This document shows positions 17,629 to 27,170 of a stretch of DNA of 64,000 nt, piece after piece. Source of the stretch: CATQHW01 sp965243545. GTDB lineage: Bacteria > Spirochaetota > Spirochaetia > SZUA-6 > Bin103. The notes under the pieces are model-generated. The model searched no databases. It was not told the DNA's origin and saw only the letters and a list, made by a program, of their open reading frames with translations. The position numbers and the translations under genes were made by a program. The first letter of the stretch is position 1. Every line of letters begins with the position of its first letter. The DNA is taken from the NCBI GenBank assembly GCA_965243545.1, contig OZ251573.1, forward strand, positions 3,596,001 to 3,660,000, written 5' to 3'.

Positions 17629-18605
17629 AGGTTCCCGGAATCGACAAACTTCTGGAGCACGCAGCCATTGGTGTCGGCGCCATCGCAGGGTCGATTTTGG
17701 CACCGTGGCGAGCCCGCCGAGAAGCAACCGCAAAACGAATCCGCGCCGAAGCCGAAGCTGACGCAAGGGTCATACAGGCGAAGGCAAGGGCTACTTCCTT
17801 GGAGATCAATACCCGCGCACAAGCCCGAGCTCGCGAGGTTCTGCTATCCAACAAGGATCAGTTGCACGGTGACGCAGAGCTGAGTTCGAACCTTATTACG
17901 CAGAAAATAGAATTTCAGGAACGTAAGCGTATGTCAAACGTCAGATCTGTGGTCGGTCACTCCGCGGAGCAACTTGCCGACATGGAAGTCAATGACCACG
18001 CCCCAGATGGCGATTGGACTGCCCGATTCTTCGATTGTATTCAGGATGTGTCATCGGAGGAAATGCAACGCCTGTGGGCGAAGCTTCTATCCGGTGAAGT
18101 GAAGCGTCCTGGAAGCGTATCGCTTCGCACCATGGATGTCGTGCGAAACATGACCTCCGCAGAGGCGAGGCTGTTTCAGTCGTTGTGTAGTTTTGTCTTA
18201 CGCACATCGGAAGCCGGCATTGTGTTTCATCGATTCGGAGACGATACGCCATTTGTTGAGTTGGTACATGGAAATCTACTAAGGCATCAAGATTGCGGTC
18301 TTCTCGAAATCGGAGGTTCGGCCTATCGTCTCACCGTATCTAACCATCTTCTCAGCAGTGGTCATGTTCTGCGAGTAGGTGGTATCGGCGACAGAGGTAT
18401 ATCGATTACAGTGTCTACTCTCACGACGGCAGGAATTGAGCTATACAGTATTTCAGAATCACATACCAATGAAGTCTATCTGAAGACACTGGCAAGGCAA
18501 CTCAGAAAAAAGGACAGCGAATGTGAGTTACTGTACGCGCCGATTATTCAACAATATTCCGATGGTAGCGTGCGGCATGAGACCGTCTTCCGATCTGTGC
18601 TATAA
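17619..18605 (+). CDS. DUF2806 domain protein
   Basis: A 328-residue protein starting at TTG 17619, which has AAGGA three bases upstream. Residues 1-75 include a short hydrophobic region and a charged, probably coiled, helix rich in Ala, Arg and Glu (AEADARVIQAKARA). Residues 85-170 carry the DUF2806 core: SNLITQKIEFQERKR, DWTARFFDCIQDVSSEEMQ, then LWAKLLSGEVKRPGSVSLRT. The C-terminal part resembles a small winged or beta domain. DUF2806 proteins have no settled function and tend to occur in accessory regions. Lower GC than the flanking transposons suggests transfer. It overlaps the end of the truncated hydrolase frame by 10 bases. Confidence 0.78.
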   Translation: MELKVPGIDKLLEHAAIGVGAIAGSILAPWRARREATAKRIRAEAEADARVIQAKARATSLEINTRAQARAREVLLSNKDQLHGDAELSSNLITQKIEFQERKRMSNVRSVVGHSAEQLADMEVNDHAPDGDWTARFFDCIQDVSSEEMQRLWAKLLSGEVKRPGSVSLRTMDVVRNMTSAEARLFQSLCSFVLRTSEAGIVFHRFGDDTPFVELVHGNLLRHQDCGLLEIGGSAYRLTVSNHLLSSGHVLRVGGIGDRGISITVSTLTTAGIELYSISESHTNEVYLKTLARQLRKKDSECELLYAPIIQQYSDGSVRHETVFRSVL

Positions 18606-18750
18606 CTGCGTTCTTCGTATTGCGCGCGGTCTGCTTGTACCCCGTCGCTCCGTCCTTCCGCCTCCGCCGGAACGCCTCTGCTTTGCGTCCTCATGGTCAT
18701 ATGTCGCCGGCTGTTACATCCCGCATGGGTGTGGGTCTCAAACTGATGGG

Positions 18751-19110
18751 TCAGGCGGCACGACCGTGGACCGATTCGATATCTCCGCAGACGGTTACCT
18801 CGTCCCGATACGTCCCGGCGAGCAGCTCCCACGCCGTCTCGAAACGTTCACTCTGCACCCAGCCGCGTAACGTCAGGATCGCCTGTCCTCCCGCTTCTCT
18901 CCAACGCATCCCCGAACGCTTTAGTCGCTCCGTGACCAAAGTCTTGCACGCCGCTTCCACGCCGCTGCTGATCGGCAGTTCGCTTCGCGCCGCGCTTGCG
19001 TAGCCCATTCGTTCCTGGTGACGGCAGAAATAGCCCAGCACTGCCCGGACCTGCCGCCGCCTCGGATGCTTGTTGCGCAGATAACGCAAGCCTCGGATCA
19101 CGCGCTGCAC
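18751..19110 (-). pseudogene. ISKra4-like transposase, C-terminal fragment
   Basis: The 119-codon frame contains ERMGYASAARSELPISSGVE, then AACKTLVTERLKRSGMRW and GGQAILTLRGWVQSERFETA. This is the conserved end of ISKra4-group transposases (usually 'LPIGSGVVEAACKTLVKQRLKRSGMRW'). The catalytic Glu of that block is present, but the rest of the protein is missing. It is cut at 19127 by the next transposon relic. Confidence 0.75.
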
Positions 19111-19127
19111 CCCGTTGTTAGATTAGC

Positions 19128-19703
19128 GACCAAGCGTGGCGCGACGCAAGGCTCGACCGGCGCCCGAATCATGAGTCCGGCAGTTGCTCGTTCGCCCGGC
19201 ACGGGACCTACCGGCGCAAGTGGCCGCGCGGGGCGCTGATCGCGCGCTGGTACTGCCCGGAGAGCCAGACCACCTTCAGCCTGCTGCCCGACTGCCTGGC
19301 GGCGCAGCTGCCCGGAACGCTGCGGGAACTGGAAGAGGCGGTCACCCACGCCGAGCAGTCGCCGAGTCTGATGAAGGCGGTCGCCAAGGCGCGCACCGAC
19401 TACGTGGGGCTGCCCGGCGCGATGCGCTGGCTGGACCGCCGCGTGAAGCTGGTGCGGGCGGCGCTGCGGGCGGTGATCCTCTCGCTGCCTGACGAACTGG
19501 CCGGCTGCCGCCCCGAACTGAGCGCCTGCCGCAAACGGTTGGGGACCAAGGCGGTGTTGGTGAGGCTGCGGACGCTGGCCTCCTCGTCGTTGCCGTCGCT
19601 GCCGGCGCCGCTCGGATTGCGCCCCCGCCTCGACGGGGCTGGGAATCCCACTTTTGGCCGGCAACAGCAGCTGGGGGATTCGCGCCGTCGGCGGCCTCCG
19701 TAG
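19128..19703 (+). pseudogene. Three-gene transposon, accessory gene, copy a
   Basis: This is nearly identical to the accessory gene at 33122-33745, and the reading frame from SCSFARHGTYRRKWPRG to the stop is uninterrupted. The 5' end of the element, including the first codons and the terminal sequence, is missing because the copy is joined directly to the ISKra4 fragment. No start codon with a ribosome site is left. Confidence 0.7.
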
Positions 19704-19753
19704 TGTGTCGTCATCACCGGGTCGACGGACCCGAACAGCAAGGATCGACCGAC

Positions 19754-20446
19754 ATGAATGACGACGAAGAAGCTCAGCGCCGCGAGGTGGCGCTGTTCCG
19801 CTACCGCTTGATCGCCGACCTGGCCCACCAGCCGCCCGGCGCGGCCGGGATCGGCGAGCAGTTGCGCGCGAAGGCCGCGCAGACCTACGACATTCCCGGC
19901 ACGCTGCGCACCAGCGTGGCCGCCGAGACGCTGCGCGACTGGCTGCACGCCTATCGTCTCGGCGGCTTCGATGCGCTGTACCCCAAGCCGCGGGCTGACC
20001 GAGGCCGGCCGCGGCGGCTGCCGCCGCAGGCTGCCGAGTTGCTGATAGCGCTCAAGACCGAGCACCCGGCCTGGTCGGTGCGGCAGGTCATCAAGGAGGC
20101 CGCCAGCGGCGGCCAACTCCCCGACGGCGTGCGCTTGGCGCGCTCCACTGTGCACCGGCTGCTGCGCGCCGAGGGGCTGATGAGCAGGCCGCAAGCCGCC
20201 GCCGACGGCGTCGACCGCCGCCGCTTCAGCTTCCGCTACCCCGGCCAGTTGTGGATGAGCGACGTCATGCACGGCCCGGCAGTCGCCGACGGCGGGCGCC
20301 GCCGCAAGACCTACCTCATCGCCTTCCTTGACGACGCCACCCGCCTGTGTCCGTTCGCCGCCTTCACGCACGCCGAGAACACCGCCGCCTTCCTGCCGGT
20401 CTTCAAGCAGGCGCTCATCCGCCGCGGCGTGCCGCAACGGCTGGTC
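19754..20446 (+). pseudogene. Three-gene transposon, DDE transposase, copy a (3' truncated)
   Basis: This is identical in almost every codon to residues 1-230 of the complete transposase at 33796-35139. It includes the first catalytic Asp (WMSDVMHGP) but stops just before YVDNG, so the second Asp and the Glu are lost. The frame then runs into the 3' end of the Rpn gene on the other strand, marking the deletion joint at about 20443. Confidence 0.85.
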
Positions 20447-21395
20447 ACCGGCTGCCGTTGGCGGTGGAGGAGGCCGTGAGCCGCTGTTTGAGGTCGCGCA
20501 GTCCGGCCTCGTCGATGCCGGTGGCCGACTCGATGAGCGACCACGGCGCCCCGGCGCGCAGCAGACTCTCGATGGTGCGCACCTGTCCCTCCATGCGGCC
20601 TTCCTGACGGCTCTCCTGCTTGATCTCCTCGACGTAGTTCATGGTATCTCCTCTCGGTCCCGGCACCTGCCGCTGAAACTCCTTGGCAAATCGCCGGCGC
20701 ATCTGCTCTTCCTGCGTCGCCAGCACGTACAGCACGAACATGCGCACCTGCTCCCGCGCCCCGCGCCGCGCCAGTTCGGCCAGCAACGGCAGCGCACGCC
20801 GCAACGCCGGCCACCGTGCAACCCGGCACGCCGCCATCATCATGAGCTGCGCCATACGTCCCGTCGTCCCACCGCGCACCCCCTCCGGCGGCGTGTTCGA
20901 GTGGTCAATCAGCAGATGTTCGAACCGCGGCAGCCACGGCCACGCCCGCACCTCAGCGGGCAGCAACTCGGAGAATTCGATGGCATGACCCCACGGTCCG
21001 TCTCCCAGATAGAACACCATCGGCAGGATCGGGCGCAACTCGGTCTCATCGGGATGGTCACGCCGGTCGCGTTCCCAAATACGACAGCAGTGCTGCAACA
21101 TCCGCAGCCGCATCCAGCGGTCTCGGCGCCTGGAGGTCGATTGGTGTTCCAGCAGCACGTAGAGCCACGCTCGACCGCCGCCGGGGCGGCGCTCGATCGA
21201 GTAGAGCAGATCGGACTCGGTGGCGCGCAACTCCGGGGGAAAGAAGTCGCTTTCGTCGACGGTGAGCGTCGACCACTCCAAGCCGTCGGCGACCGCCGGC
21301 GGCAGATGCGCGCGCAACAGGCCGGCCGCCTCGGCGGGTTCGCCGAACACGGAGCGGAACAGATGGTCGTGCGGCTGCCCCACGTCGTCCGGCAT
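20445..21395 (-). CDS. Rpn family recombination-promoting nuclease/putative transposase
   Basis: A 316-residue protein of the PD-(D/E)XK Rpn family (PF04754). The start DDVGQPHDHLFRSVFGEPAE matches the usual 'D..fK.lf' opening. The active-site region is ESDLLYSIERR followed by LYVLLEHQS, where the D and the E-x-Q element belong to the nuclease core. The C-terminus contains the typical RQEGRMEGQ stretch and a leucine-rich end. Rpn proteins cut DNA with little specificity, and some members act in phage defence by making shorter and longer products from one gene. The stop codon lies at the edge of a transposase relic, so the last residues may not be original. Confidence 0.83.
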   Translation of the reverse strand: MPDDVGQPHDHLFRSVFGEPAEAAGLLRAHLPPAVADGLEWSTLTVDESDFFPPELRATESDLLYSIERRPGGGRAWLYVLLEHQSTSRRRDRWMRLRMLQHCCRIWERDRRDHPDETELRPILPMVFYLGDGPWGHAIEFSELLPAEVRAWPWLPRFEHLLIDHSNTPPEGVRGGTTGRMAQLMMMAACRVARWPALRRALPLLAELARRGAREQVRMFVLYVLATQEEQMRRRFAKEFQRQVPGPRGDTMNYVEEIKQESRQEGRMEGQVRTIESLLRAGAPWSLIESATGIDEAGLRDLKQRLTASSTANGSR

Positions 21396-21401
21396 CAGTG
21401 C

Positions 21402-21584
21402 TCAGTGCCGGCGACGATAGATGCTGCGGTGAAGCGGGTCAACTCCCCCTACCGCGTGAAGCCGTCCTTCGGTTCGGCTTCCGCCGGCCGTGCGGAAGCC
21501 GAAAGCCGGCCCGCAGCAACTGCTCGGCAGGCGCAACTCGGCGAGCATGTGGTTGAGGGCGGCGGGGTCGATGGGCTGCTTCAT
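21402..21584 (-). pseudogene. Second-type IS21 istB, N-terminal fragment
   Basis: The first codons, MKQPIDPAALNHMLAELRLP, are the usual start of an IS21 helper ATPase. They follow the istA relic directly on the same strand, as in the family. After about 23 codons the sequence changes into a GC-rich inverted repeat (21473-21503) and the ATPase domain is absent. A piece of the missing domain, of the same type, lies at 45003-45567. Confidence 0.65.
21473..21503. repeat. Perfect 12-bp stem with 7-base loop
   Basis: TTCGGCTTCCGC and its exact complement GCGGAAGCCGAA flank CGGCCGT. It lies between the Rpn start (21395) and the istB stub. No T-run follows on either strand, so it is not a standard terminator. 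It could be a REP-like element or a deletion hotspot. Confidence 0.5.
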
Positions 21585-23086
21585 GCGGCGCCTGCCTGGG
21601 AAGCGCCGAGTTGTTCGGGATGCTCAAGCAGCTGGTCGTAGTCGGCCAGCGACCCGGTGCGGACGCTGACCTGCGGCAGCGCGGCCGGGTCCGGCAGGAA
21701 GCGCGATTGCGCAGTGCGGCCGGATCGGGCAGCCGGCCGGCGGCCAGCAGGTGTTCCAGGTGCTCAGCCAGGAGCGCCTCGCAGTTCTGATCGTGGGCCA
21801 GGGCCAGCAGCCCGACCATGCGGCGGCACGCCTGACGCTCGTCAAGCGCCTCGCGCAAGGCGACGAAGGTGCGCCGGTAGGCGTCGCGGGGGAACAACTG
21901 ATCGAGATAGACCAGATTGCTCAACGCCATCGGCTTGCGGCGCAGCGCGTGGATGACGTGATGATAATTGACGACATGCCCGCGGCGCCCGCCGTCGTGC
22001 GGCTTGCCGGCTTGCCCCGCCGCAGGGTCATCAGTTCGGCGCCGCCGAGGAACAGCACCAGCCGATCGGCGAACAGATGCACGCGCAGGCTCTGGCCGAT
22101 CAGCCGGGACGGCACCGAGTAGAAGACCTTGCGCAGGGTGAACCCGCAGTGAGAGGTGACCCGCACCTGTTCGGTCTCGAAGTCCTGGACGCGGCGCGCC
22201 GGCAGCGGCTGCAGCGCGGCGCGTTCGGCGTCGATGCGGGGGCGGTGGCGGGCGTTGCGGCGGCCGACCAGTTCGGCGAGGAACTGGCGGTAGGCGTCCA
22301 GATCATCGAACAGGCGCGAGCCGCGCAGCAGCAGCGCCTGGTCGAGGGCGCCCTTGAGGTGGCCGTGGGCGCTCTCGATGCTGCCGTTCTCATGGGGGAC
22401 GCCGCGATTGTTGCGCGTCGGGCGCATCGGCGCATCCGGTAATGCTCGCACAGCGCCCGGTAGCGCTCGGTCGTGTCGTGCTGAGCGGCCTGGTCGAGGT
22501 TGCGGAACGCCGCTGACAGGCTGTCGGTGCGGTGCTCTGCCGGAGCGCCGCCGAGTATCCACAGCGCCTGCTGCAGGTCGGTGCTGAGCGCGTTGAACGA
22601 CTCGCCGCCGAGCACCACCTCGGCGTGCTCGAACCCGGAGTACGGCATTCGGAAGTGGTACAGCAGGTGCGGCAACGGCTCCTCGGCGACGACGACCGCC
22701 AAGTCGTCGGCGGCGGTGAAGTCCGACAGGCCCAGGCGTCCCGGTGGATGGCGCTGCGCGAACACGACGTCCTGATCGGGGCCGTGCACGGCGCGCCAGC
22801 GGCGCACGCGGCGCTCCAACGTCCGCCGCACGCTCGGCCCCAAGTGGGGGTGACGGCGCAGCAGTTCCTCGAAGATCGTCACTGCGCGCAACTGCGGCGC
22901 GCGCTCCAGCAGCGGGATGACGTCCTCGGCGAAGATGCCGTCCAGTGGATCGGGACGGCGGCGGCCCCGGACCGTCGGTTTCTGGGACGGCAACCGGGGG
23001 TCGGACTCGATGCGGTAGGCGCTGGCGGTGCTGATCGCCGCCTTGGCGGCGGCCACCGACGGCTTGTCGTTGGTACGCAGACTCAT
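21585..23086 (-). pseudogene. Second-type IS21 istA transposase, frameshifted
   Basis: The start at ATG 23086 has GAGG six bases upstream. The first frame encodes MSLRTNDKPSVAAAKAAIS and the DDE core beginning GLSDFTAADDLAV and VVLGGESFNALS, typical of IS21 IstA. Near 22440 it shifts to a second frame (GVPHENGSIESAHGHLKGAL, holding the catalytic Glu) and near 21960 to a third (YLDQLFPRDAYRRTFVALRE). With at least two frameshifts it is inactive. Its original left end with paired 21-bp repeats is still recognisable at 23308-23351. Confidence 0.85.
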
Positions 23087-23307
23087 GTAGTGCCTCACGT
23101 GGTGGTCGGTCAGATGTCGGCCCGGCACGGGTGCTCCTTGTGGGGTGATTCCCCACAACACCCTTACCAAACGCCGGGTCGGCTGCGATCACCGGCCGTC
23201 AAGCCACGGGCGCCGCCGCGCGGCTCTGACTGCGGTCCGGAGACGCCTTCCCGCCGCCAGAGCCGCTCACCCCGACCTCCTCCTCGGAGCCAGCCGCCCT
23301 ACTCGCG

Positions 23308-23351
23308 CATTCTCATCTTGATTGTCGCCGCGTTCTCATCTTGATTGTCGC
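23308..23351. repeat. Paired terminal repeats of the second IS21 type
   Basis: Two near-identical 21-mers, cattctcatcttgattgtcgc and cgttctcatcttgattgtcgc, lie 2 bases apart upstream of the istA relic. IS21 elements carry such multiple transposase-binding repeats at their ends, so this marks the left end of that element. Confidence 0.65.
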
Positions 23352-23357
23352 TGGCCA

Positions 23358-23432
23358 GTCGCCATCCCGTTGGCCCTCCTCATGGCCTCGGATACACCTT
23401 AGCCTCCTGTCCAGTTTTCCGGGACCACCTCA
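23358..23432 (-). mobile_element. Solo end of the IS3 element
   Basis: These 75 bases match the right end of the complete IS3 (40631-40705), from the first codons of orfA to the terminal CCGGGACCACCTCA. Nothing else of the element is present, so it is either a deletion remnant or an end left by abortive transposition. Confidence 0.8.
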
Positions 23433-23496
23433 CCGTGTGCGTCAATCGTGCTCGCACGGGTCTGTGGGGGCCTGGGGCGGGTAACCGCCCTGGGCT

Positions 23497-23790
23497 ACCC
23501 GGACTGGCCACTGGTCGCCTCCTCGGTGGTCGACCACGGGACATCGCGCAGTAGTTCAGCACCCGCAACGCCATCCAGTTGCGCGGCCTGGACTGATGCT
23601 ACAGCAGTACGTACACGCACCGGCTCCTCCGTCCCCTGCCGCTCCACCGAGAACACCAAGTCCGCCTCCCGACCGCGCCAGTCGTCGCCCACAAAGCGCC
23701 TCGGCCCGTGGGTGAGCGTCGCCCACCGCAGGGAGCCGGCTACCGCAGGCGGCAGGTACGGGCGCAACAGGCCGGCGGCGTTTGCTGGTA
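23497..23790 (-). pseudogene. Rpn family nuclease, internal-deletion relic
   Basis: The visible codons LRPYLPPAVAGSLRWATLTH and READLVFSVERQGTEEP match the Rpn protein at 53795-54847. A frameshift follows near 23620, and then a jump joins the middle directly to the C-terminal segment DVPWSTxEEATS. The first about 45 residues and roughly 190 internal residues are missing. It abuts the end of the KAP relic at 23791. Confidence 0.7.
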
Positions 23791-23792
23791 TG

Positions 23793-25195
23793 TCACGAAC
23801 GGTTCATCACTCGTTCCAGCAACTCCGTTCGTCGAACTGCCTCCACGAAACCCAATCCGGTCAATCCGGTCATATCCAAGAGAAAACCACCTTGTTCGTA
23901 TCGATTCAGGTTATTGATGACAGTGCGCGCATGTTCCGACGTCTCACTCTGTTGCCGATACCGATCCGTGAGCGGCGACTCGATCTGTCCGTCATACATC
24001 ATATTCCTGCTGTTGCTGGCTATTTCTTTGGCCGCCATTATGATGATCGCCTCAAGTTCGGCGTTTCTGATATTGACCTTTTCGTGAATGGCGTCGACCA
24101 CCTCTAGATCTGACAACGTTCCTCGCGCGAATTGCCGATAAATATCCGTGTCAATCGTCCTGATCACTACTGCCACACTGGTAATGAACGTAGCCCGGGG
24201 CATTCGCAACGACCGTGCAACCAGACCAAGGCGATGGATTGCTTGGCTGACCTGACGAAGGCTCAGGGCTGCTGATCCAAAGACTTTCGTTAGGAGATCA
24301 ATCTCATTTTTCTCATTCGTGACCCCTACTCGTTTCAACATATCTTGAATTACGTTCGTCCGATCTGGTTCAGGAAGTGTCAAGTCGAAATCGAAGAATC
24401 TGCGCAGGTAGCCGGCTGCGTCGAAGCCGCTACCGTAGAGTGAGCATACCGAATGTGCGAGTTGGTTACGGTTCAGGCAAGCACGAAAATCACATGGTCA
24501 GTCCCGAAAAGATGCTTGGCGATCTCGAGGAGCGCAACCGCATAGGGAGGTCGGCATCTGTCCAACTCGTCGATGATGATCATCAGCGGATGGTCCTTGG
24601 AACGATGCAGATCGTTGGCCATTGTGCACAGCTTTTGCCGAAATGTTTCGAGCGATTTCTGGTCCTCTTTGTACTGGTCAAGCCGGCGCTCTGCGTAGGA
24701 CGCGAGCAGTCTGCCTGCTTCCTTCTCCATCAGTGGCTGAACATCCAACACGCCGGCGGTCACCAACCGAATTACACCCGGAATAGCACGGAGGGCAACG
24801 TGTTTGGCCGCTTCGGCCGTCTCTTTGATCCGTTCTTTGAGTGATTCATCGTGGAACACACTCAACGCGTCGGTGATCTCCGAAGCCAGCGCGACAAAGG
24901 GATCGTCGGCGTGGTCGGTTTCCCATGCGTTGAATTCGACGACTGGGAATCCGTGGTTGCGTAGATGCTGCGACCACATTTTTCAGAAACGTCGTTTTGC
25001 CGGCGCCCCACGGGCGTCGATAGCCATGACGCACGGCCCTTCGACGCCATCGACGAGTTGAGTGGGGGTTTCCGCAAGTTCCTTTCTATCCAGCAAATCG
25101 TTCTGGAACGGATCGCATTTCGATACGGCCACTTCGGCCGGTTGGAGCCGCGTTTTCATCGCGACGAAGATAACCAGCGAGAACGCGGCAGGCAA
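23793..25195 (-). pseudogene. KAP family P-loop NTPase, broken by frameshifts
   Basis: In three reading frames the minus strand encodes a KAP NTPase. The first part has DLLDRKELAETPTQLVDGVE and a hydrophobic segment. The next frame holds Walker A PWGAGKTTFLKN near 25005. The third frame holds VVEFNAWETDHADDPFVAL, Walker B LMIIIDELDRCRPPYA, and HVIFVLA followed by a stop. Reading one base further gives LNRNQLAHSVCSLYG and GYLRRFFDFDLTLPEPDR, exactly what the family shows after FVLA, so a single C was lost near 24474. KAP proteins are membrane-linked ATPases frequent in bacterial conflict loci. The C-terminus ends at 23793 beside an Rpn relic. Confidence 0.82.
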
Positions 25196-25299
25196 CTCGA
25201 TGGCGATCCAGTGTATCCTTGACAGACGCCGCTGAGCAACCCGGACACGTCCGACGGGGGCGGTCGGCCGTACTTCTGGCGTCGGTAGCTGTCGACGTT

Positions 25300-25623
25300 G
25301 AAGATGGCCGGTCAGTCAACAGCCGATCGACGGCCGCCATCGGCGACCAGATCGCGCGGTATCGGGTCGAAGACGCCTGGCACGGTTGTTGAACGGTTCC
25401 TCGGCGGGCCGCCCGGCCGGCGTCCCCAGGGTTCCCTGCGTGAAGAGACCGCACCGCGTGATCGTTGCGGTCGGTGCAGAGCACCAGCCCGCCGGCGCTG
25501 ACCGAGACGTTTGTGCGCATCGGCGAACGCGCCGGCGCCCCACGAGCCGGCGAAGCGGCCGTCGCGCTCGTAGACCAGCGCCTCCCCGACCGGCTCGCGC
25601 TGGAACGCTGTTGGATCCCGCAT
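25300..25623 (-). pseudogene. NHL-repeat protein fragment, frameshifted
   Basis: Three overlapping frames read VYERDGRFAGSWGAGAFADA, then LVLCTDRNDHAV, then FTQGTLGTPAGRPAEEPFNN. This order of motifs is that of NHL beta-propeller proteins related to peptidyl-alpha-hydroxyglycine lyases. At least two frameshifts separate them and no start or stop fits. Region 25624-25770 holds a twice-occurring ttgattcgtaga and no gene. Confidence 0.45.
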
Positions 25624-25770
25624 TGATTCGTAGAAGAGGGGCGGATTTTGCTCAGATTGATTCGTAGACGGATCGTGTGGGACGGGGGGCGAATGCGGGT
25701 CAGGGGCCGGTAGCCGGAGAGGTCGGGGAGTGCGGGCCAGAGGCTGCGCCGGTGCTTGAAGCCGGGTATC

Positions 25771-26460
25771 CTGGGAGGATCAACCCGTAAGGAGAAGAGG
25801 CCCGCGCGGGAGACCACCCGCCGGGCCGTGACCGGCGCAGCTTCGCTACCAAACGGGGCTCACCGGCGAGCAGTACGTTAGCGGCCAAGCGTGGCGCGAC
25901 ACGCAAGGCTCGACCGGTGCCCGAATCACGAGTCCGGCAGTTGCTCGTTCGCGCGGCACGGGACCTACCGGCGCACGTGGCCGCGCGGGGCGCTGATCGC
26001 GCGCTGGTACTGCCCGGAGAGCCGGACCACGTTCAGTCTGCTGCCCGACTGCCTGGCGGCGCAGCTGCCCGGAACGCTGCGGGAACTGGAAGAGGCGGTC
26101 ACCCACGCCGAGCAGTCGCCGAGTCTGATGAAGGCGGTCGCCAAGGCGCGCACCGACTACGTGGGACTGCCCGGCGCGATTCGCTGGCTGGACCGCCGCG
26201 TGAAGCTGGTGCGGGCGGCGCTGCGGGCGGTGATCCTCTCGCTGCCTGACGAACTGGCCGGCTGCCGCCCCGAACTGAGCGCCTGTCGCAAACGGCTGGG
26301 GACCAAGGCGGTGTTGGTGAGGCTGCGGACGCTGGCCGCCTCGTCGTTGCCGTCGCTGCCGGCGCCGCTCGGATTGCGCCCCCGCCTCGACGGGGCTGGG
26401 AATCCCACTTTTGGCCGGCAACAGCAGCTGGGGGATTCCGGCCGTCGGCGGCCTCCGTAG
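25771..26460 (+). pseudogene. Three-gene transposon, left end and accessory gene, copy b
   Basis: This begins with ctgggaggatcaacccg, the same left end as the near-complete copy at 33057, and carries the accessory gene with its frame open to the stop at 26460. It differs from the other copies by scattered substitutions. It is followed at normal spacing by a transposase fragment with an internal deletion. Confidence 0.75.
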
Positions 26461-26510
26461 TGTGTCGTCATCACCGGGTCGACGGACCCGAACAGCAAGG
26501 ATCGACCGAC

Positions 26511-26792
26511 ATGAATGACGACGAAGAAGCTCAGCGCCGCGAGGTGGCGCTGTTCCGCTACCGCTTGATCGCCGACCTGGCCCACCAGCCGCCCGGCGCG
26601 GCCGGGATCGGCGAGCAGTTGCGCGCGAAGGCCGCGCAGACCTACGACATTCCCGGCACGCTGCGCACCAGCGTGGCCGCCGAGACGCTGCGCGACTGGC
26701 TGCACGCCTATCGTCTCGGCGGCTTCGATGCGCTGCAGGCCGGACGCTGCCGCCGACGGCGTCGACCGCCGCCGCTTCAGCTTCCGCTACCT
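26511..26792 (+). pseudogene. Three-gene transposon, DDE transposase, copy b (internal deletion)
   Basis: The first 75 codons match the full transposase up to GGFDAL. The sequence then jumps about 210 bases to GCAGGCCG and continues through GVDRRR/FSFRY coding sequence for 60 bases before the match ends at 26792. The remainder of the gene, including every catalytic residue, is absent. Confidence 0.8.
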
Positions 26793-26906
26793 CAACCCCT
26801 TCCCCTGAACAATCCGTAAATCTTTTATATCAAGCGAGTTCTCGCCATCCCGTCGCCGCTACCCGCGGAATCGTGGTCACGCAGACTTGACCCCCGCCAC
26901 ATTCAG

Positions 26907-26936
26907 TTGACCCGATCACATGCCCTCCGCTACACT
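26907..26936 (+). promoter_or_regulatory. Candidate sigma-70-type promoter of the four-gene cassette
   Basis: TTGACC (26907-26912) and TACACT (26931-26936) are separated by 18 bases. They lie about 70 bases before the first start codon of the cassette and just after the end of the transposon relic, so the cassette appears to carry its own promoter. Confidence 0.5.
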
Positions 26937-27005
26937 GGTGACGGTCACGGAAGACAGGGTACCCGTGAGACGCTTGGGCCACCTACGAGTGACGAGGAGC
27001 AACCA

Positions 27006-27170
27006 TTGACCACAAAACATTTTATCTCCATCTCGATGGAACATCTAAGGAGCAAGACTGCCGGGCTCGTCACTGTCGCGCGCGAATCAATCGCCAACGC
27101 GCGGATGGACAGCTCGGTTTGTGATGTGCTAAGAGCACCATCCATCGAAGGAGATCACCCAGATGGCTAA
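27006..27170 (+). CDS. 54-residue small protein, first gene of an unknown four-gene cassette
   Basis: A TTG start at 27006 preceded by GAGGAG with a 6-base spacer, one of the best ribosome sites in the region. The protein begins MTTKHFISISMEHLRSKTAG and is mildly basic at the start and acidic at the end; no family is recognisable. Its stop lies 8 bases inside the next gene (atggctaa), so translation of the second gene is probably coupled to it. It could be a leader peptide, an antitoxin-like partner or a small regulator. Confidence 0.5.
   Translation: MTTKHFISISMEHLRSKTAGLVTVARESIANARMDSSVCDVLRAPSIEGDHPDG

Noticed and set aside
19128..19664. Long minus-strand frames rich in Arg, Gln and His over every copy of the transposon accessory gene
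   Set aside because: They recur only as the complement of the accessory gene, have no ribosome site and show low-complexity GC-driven composition.
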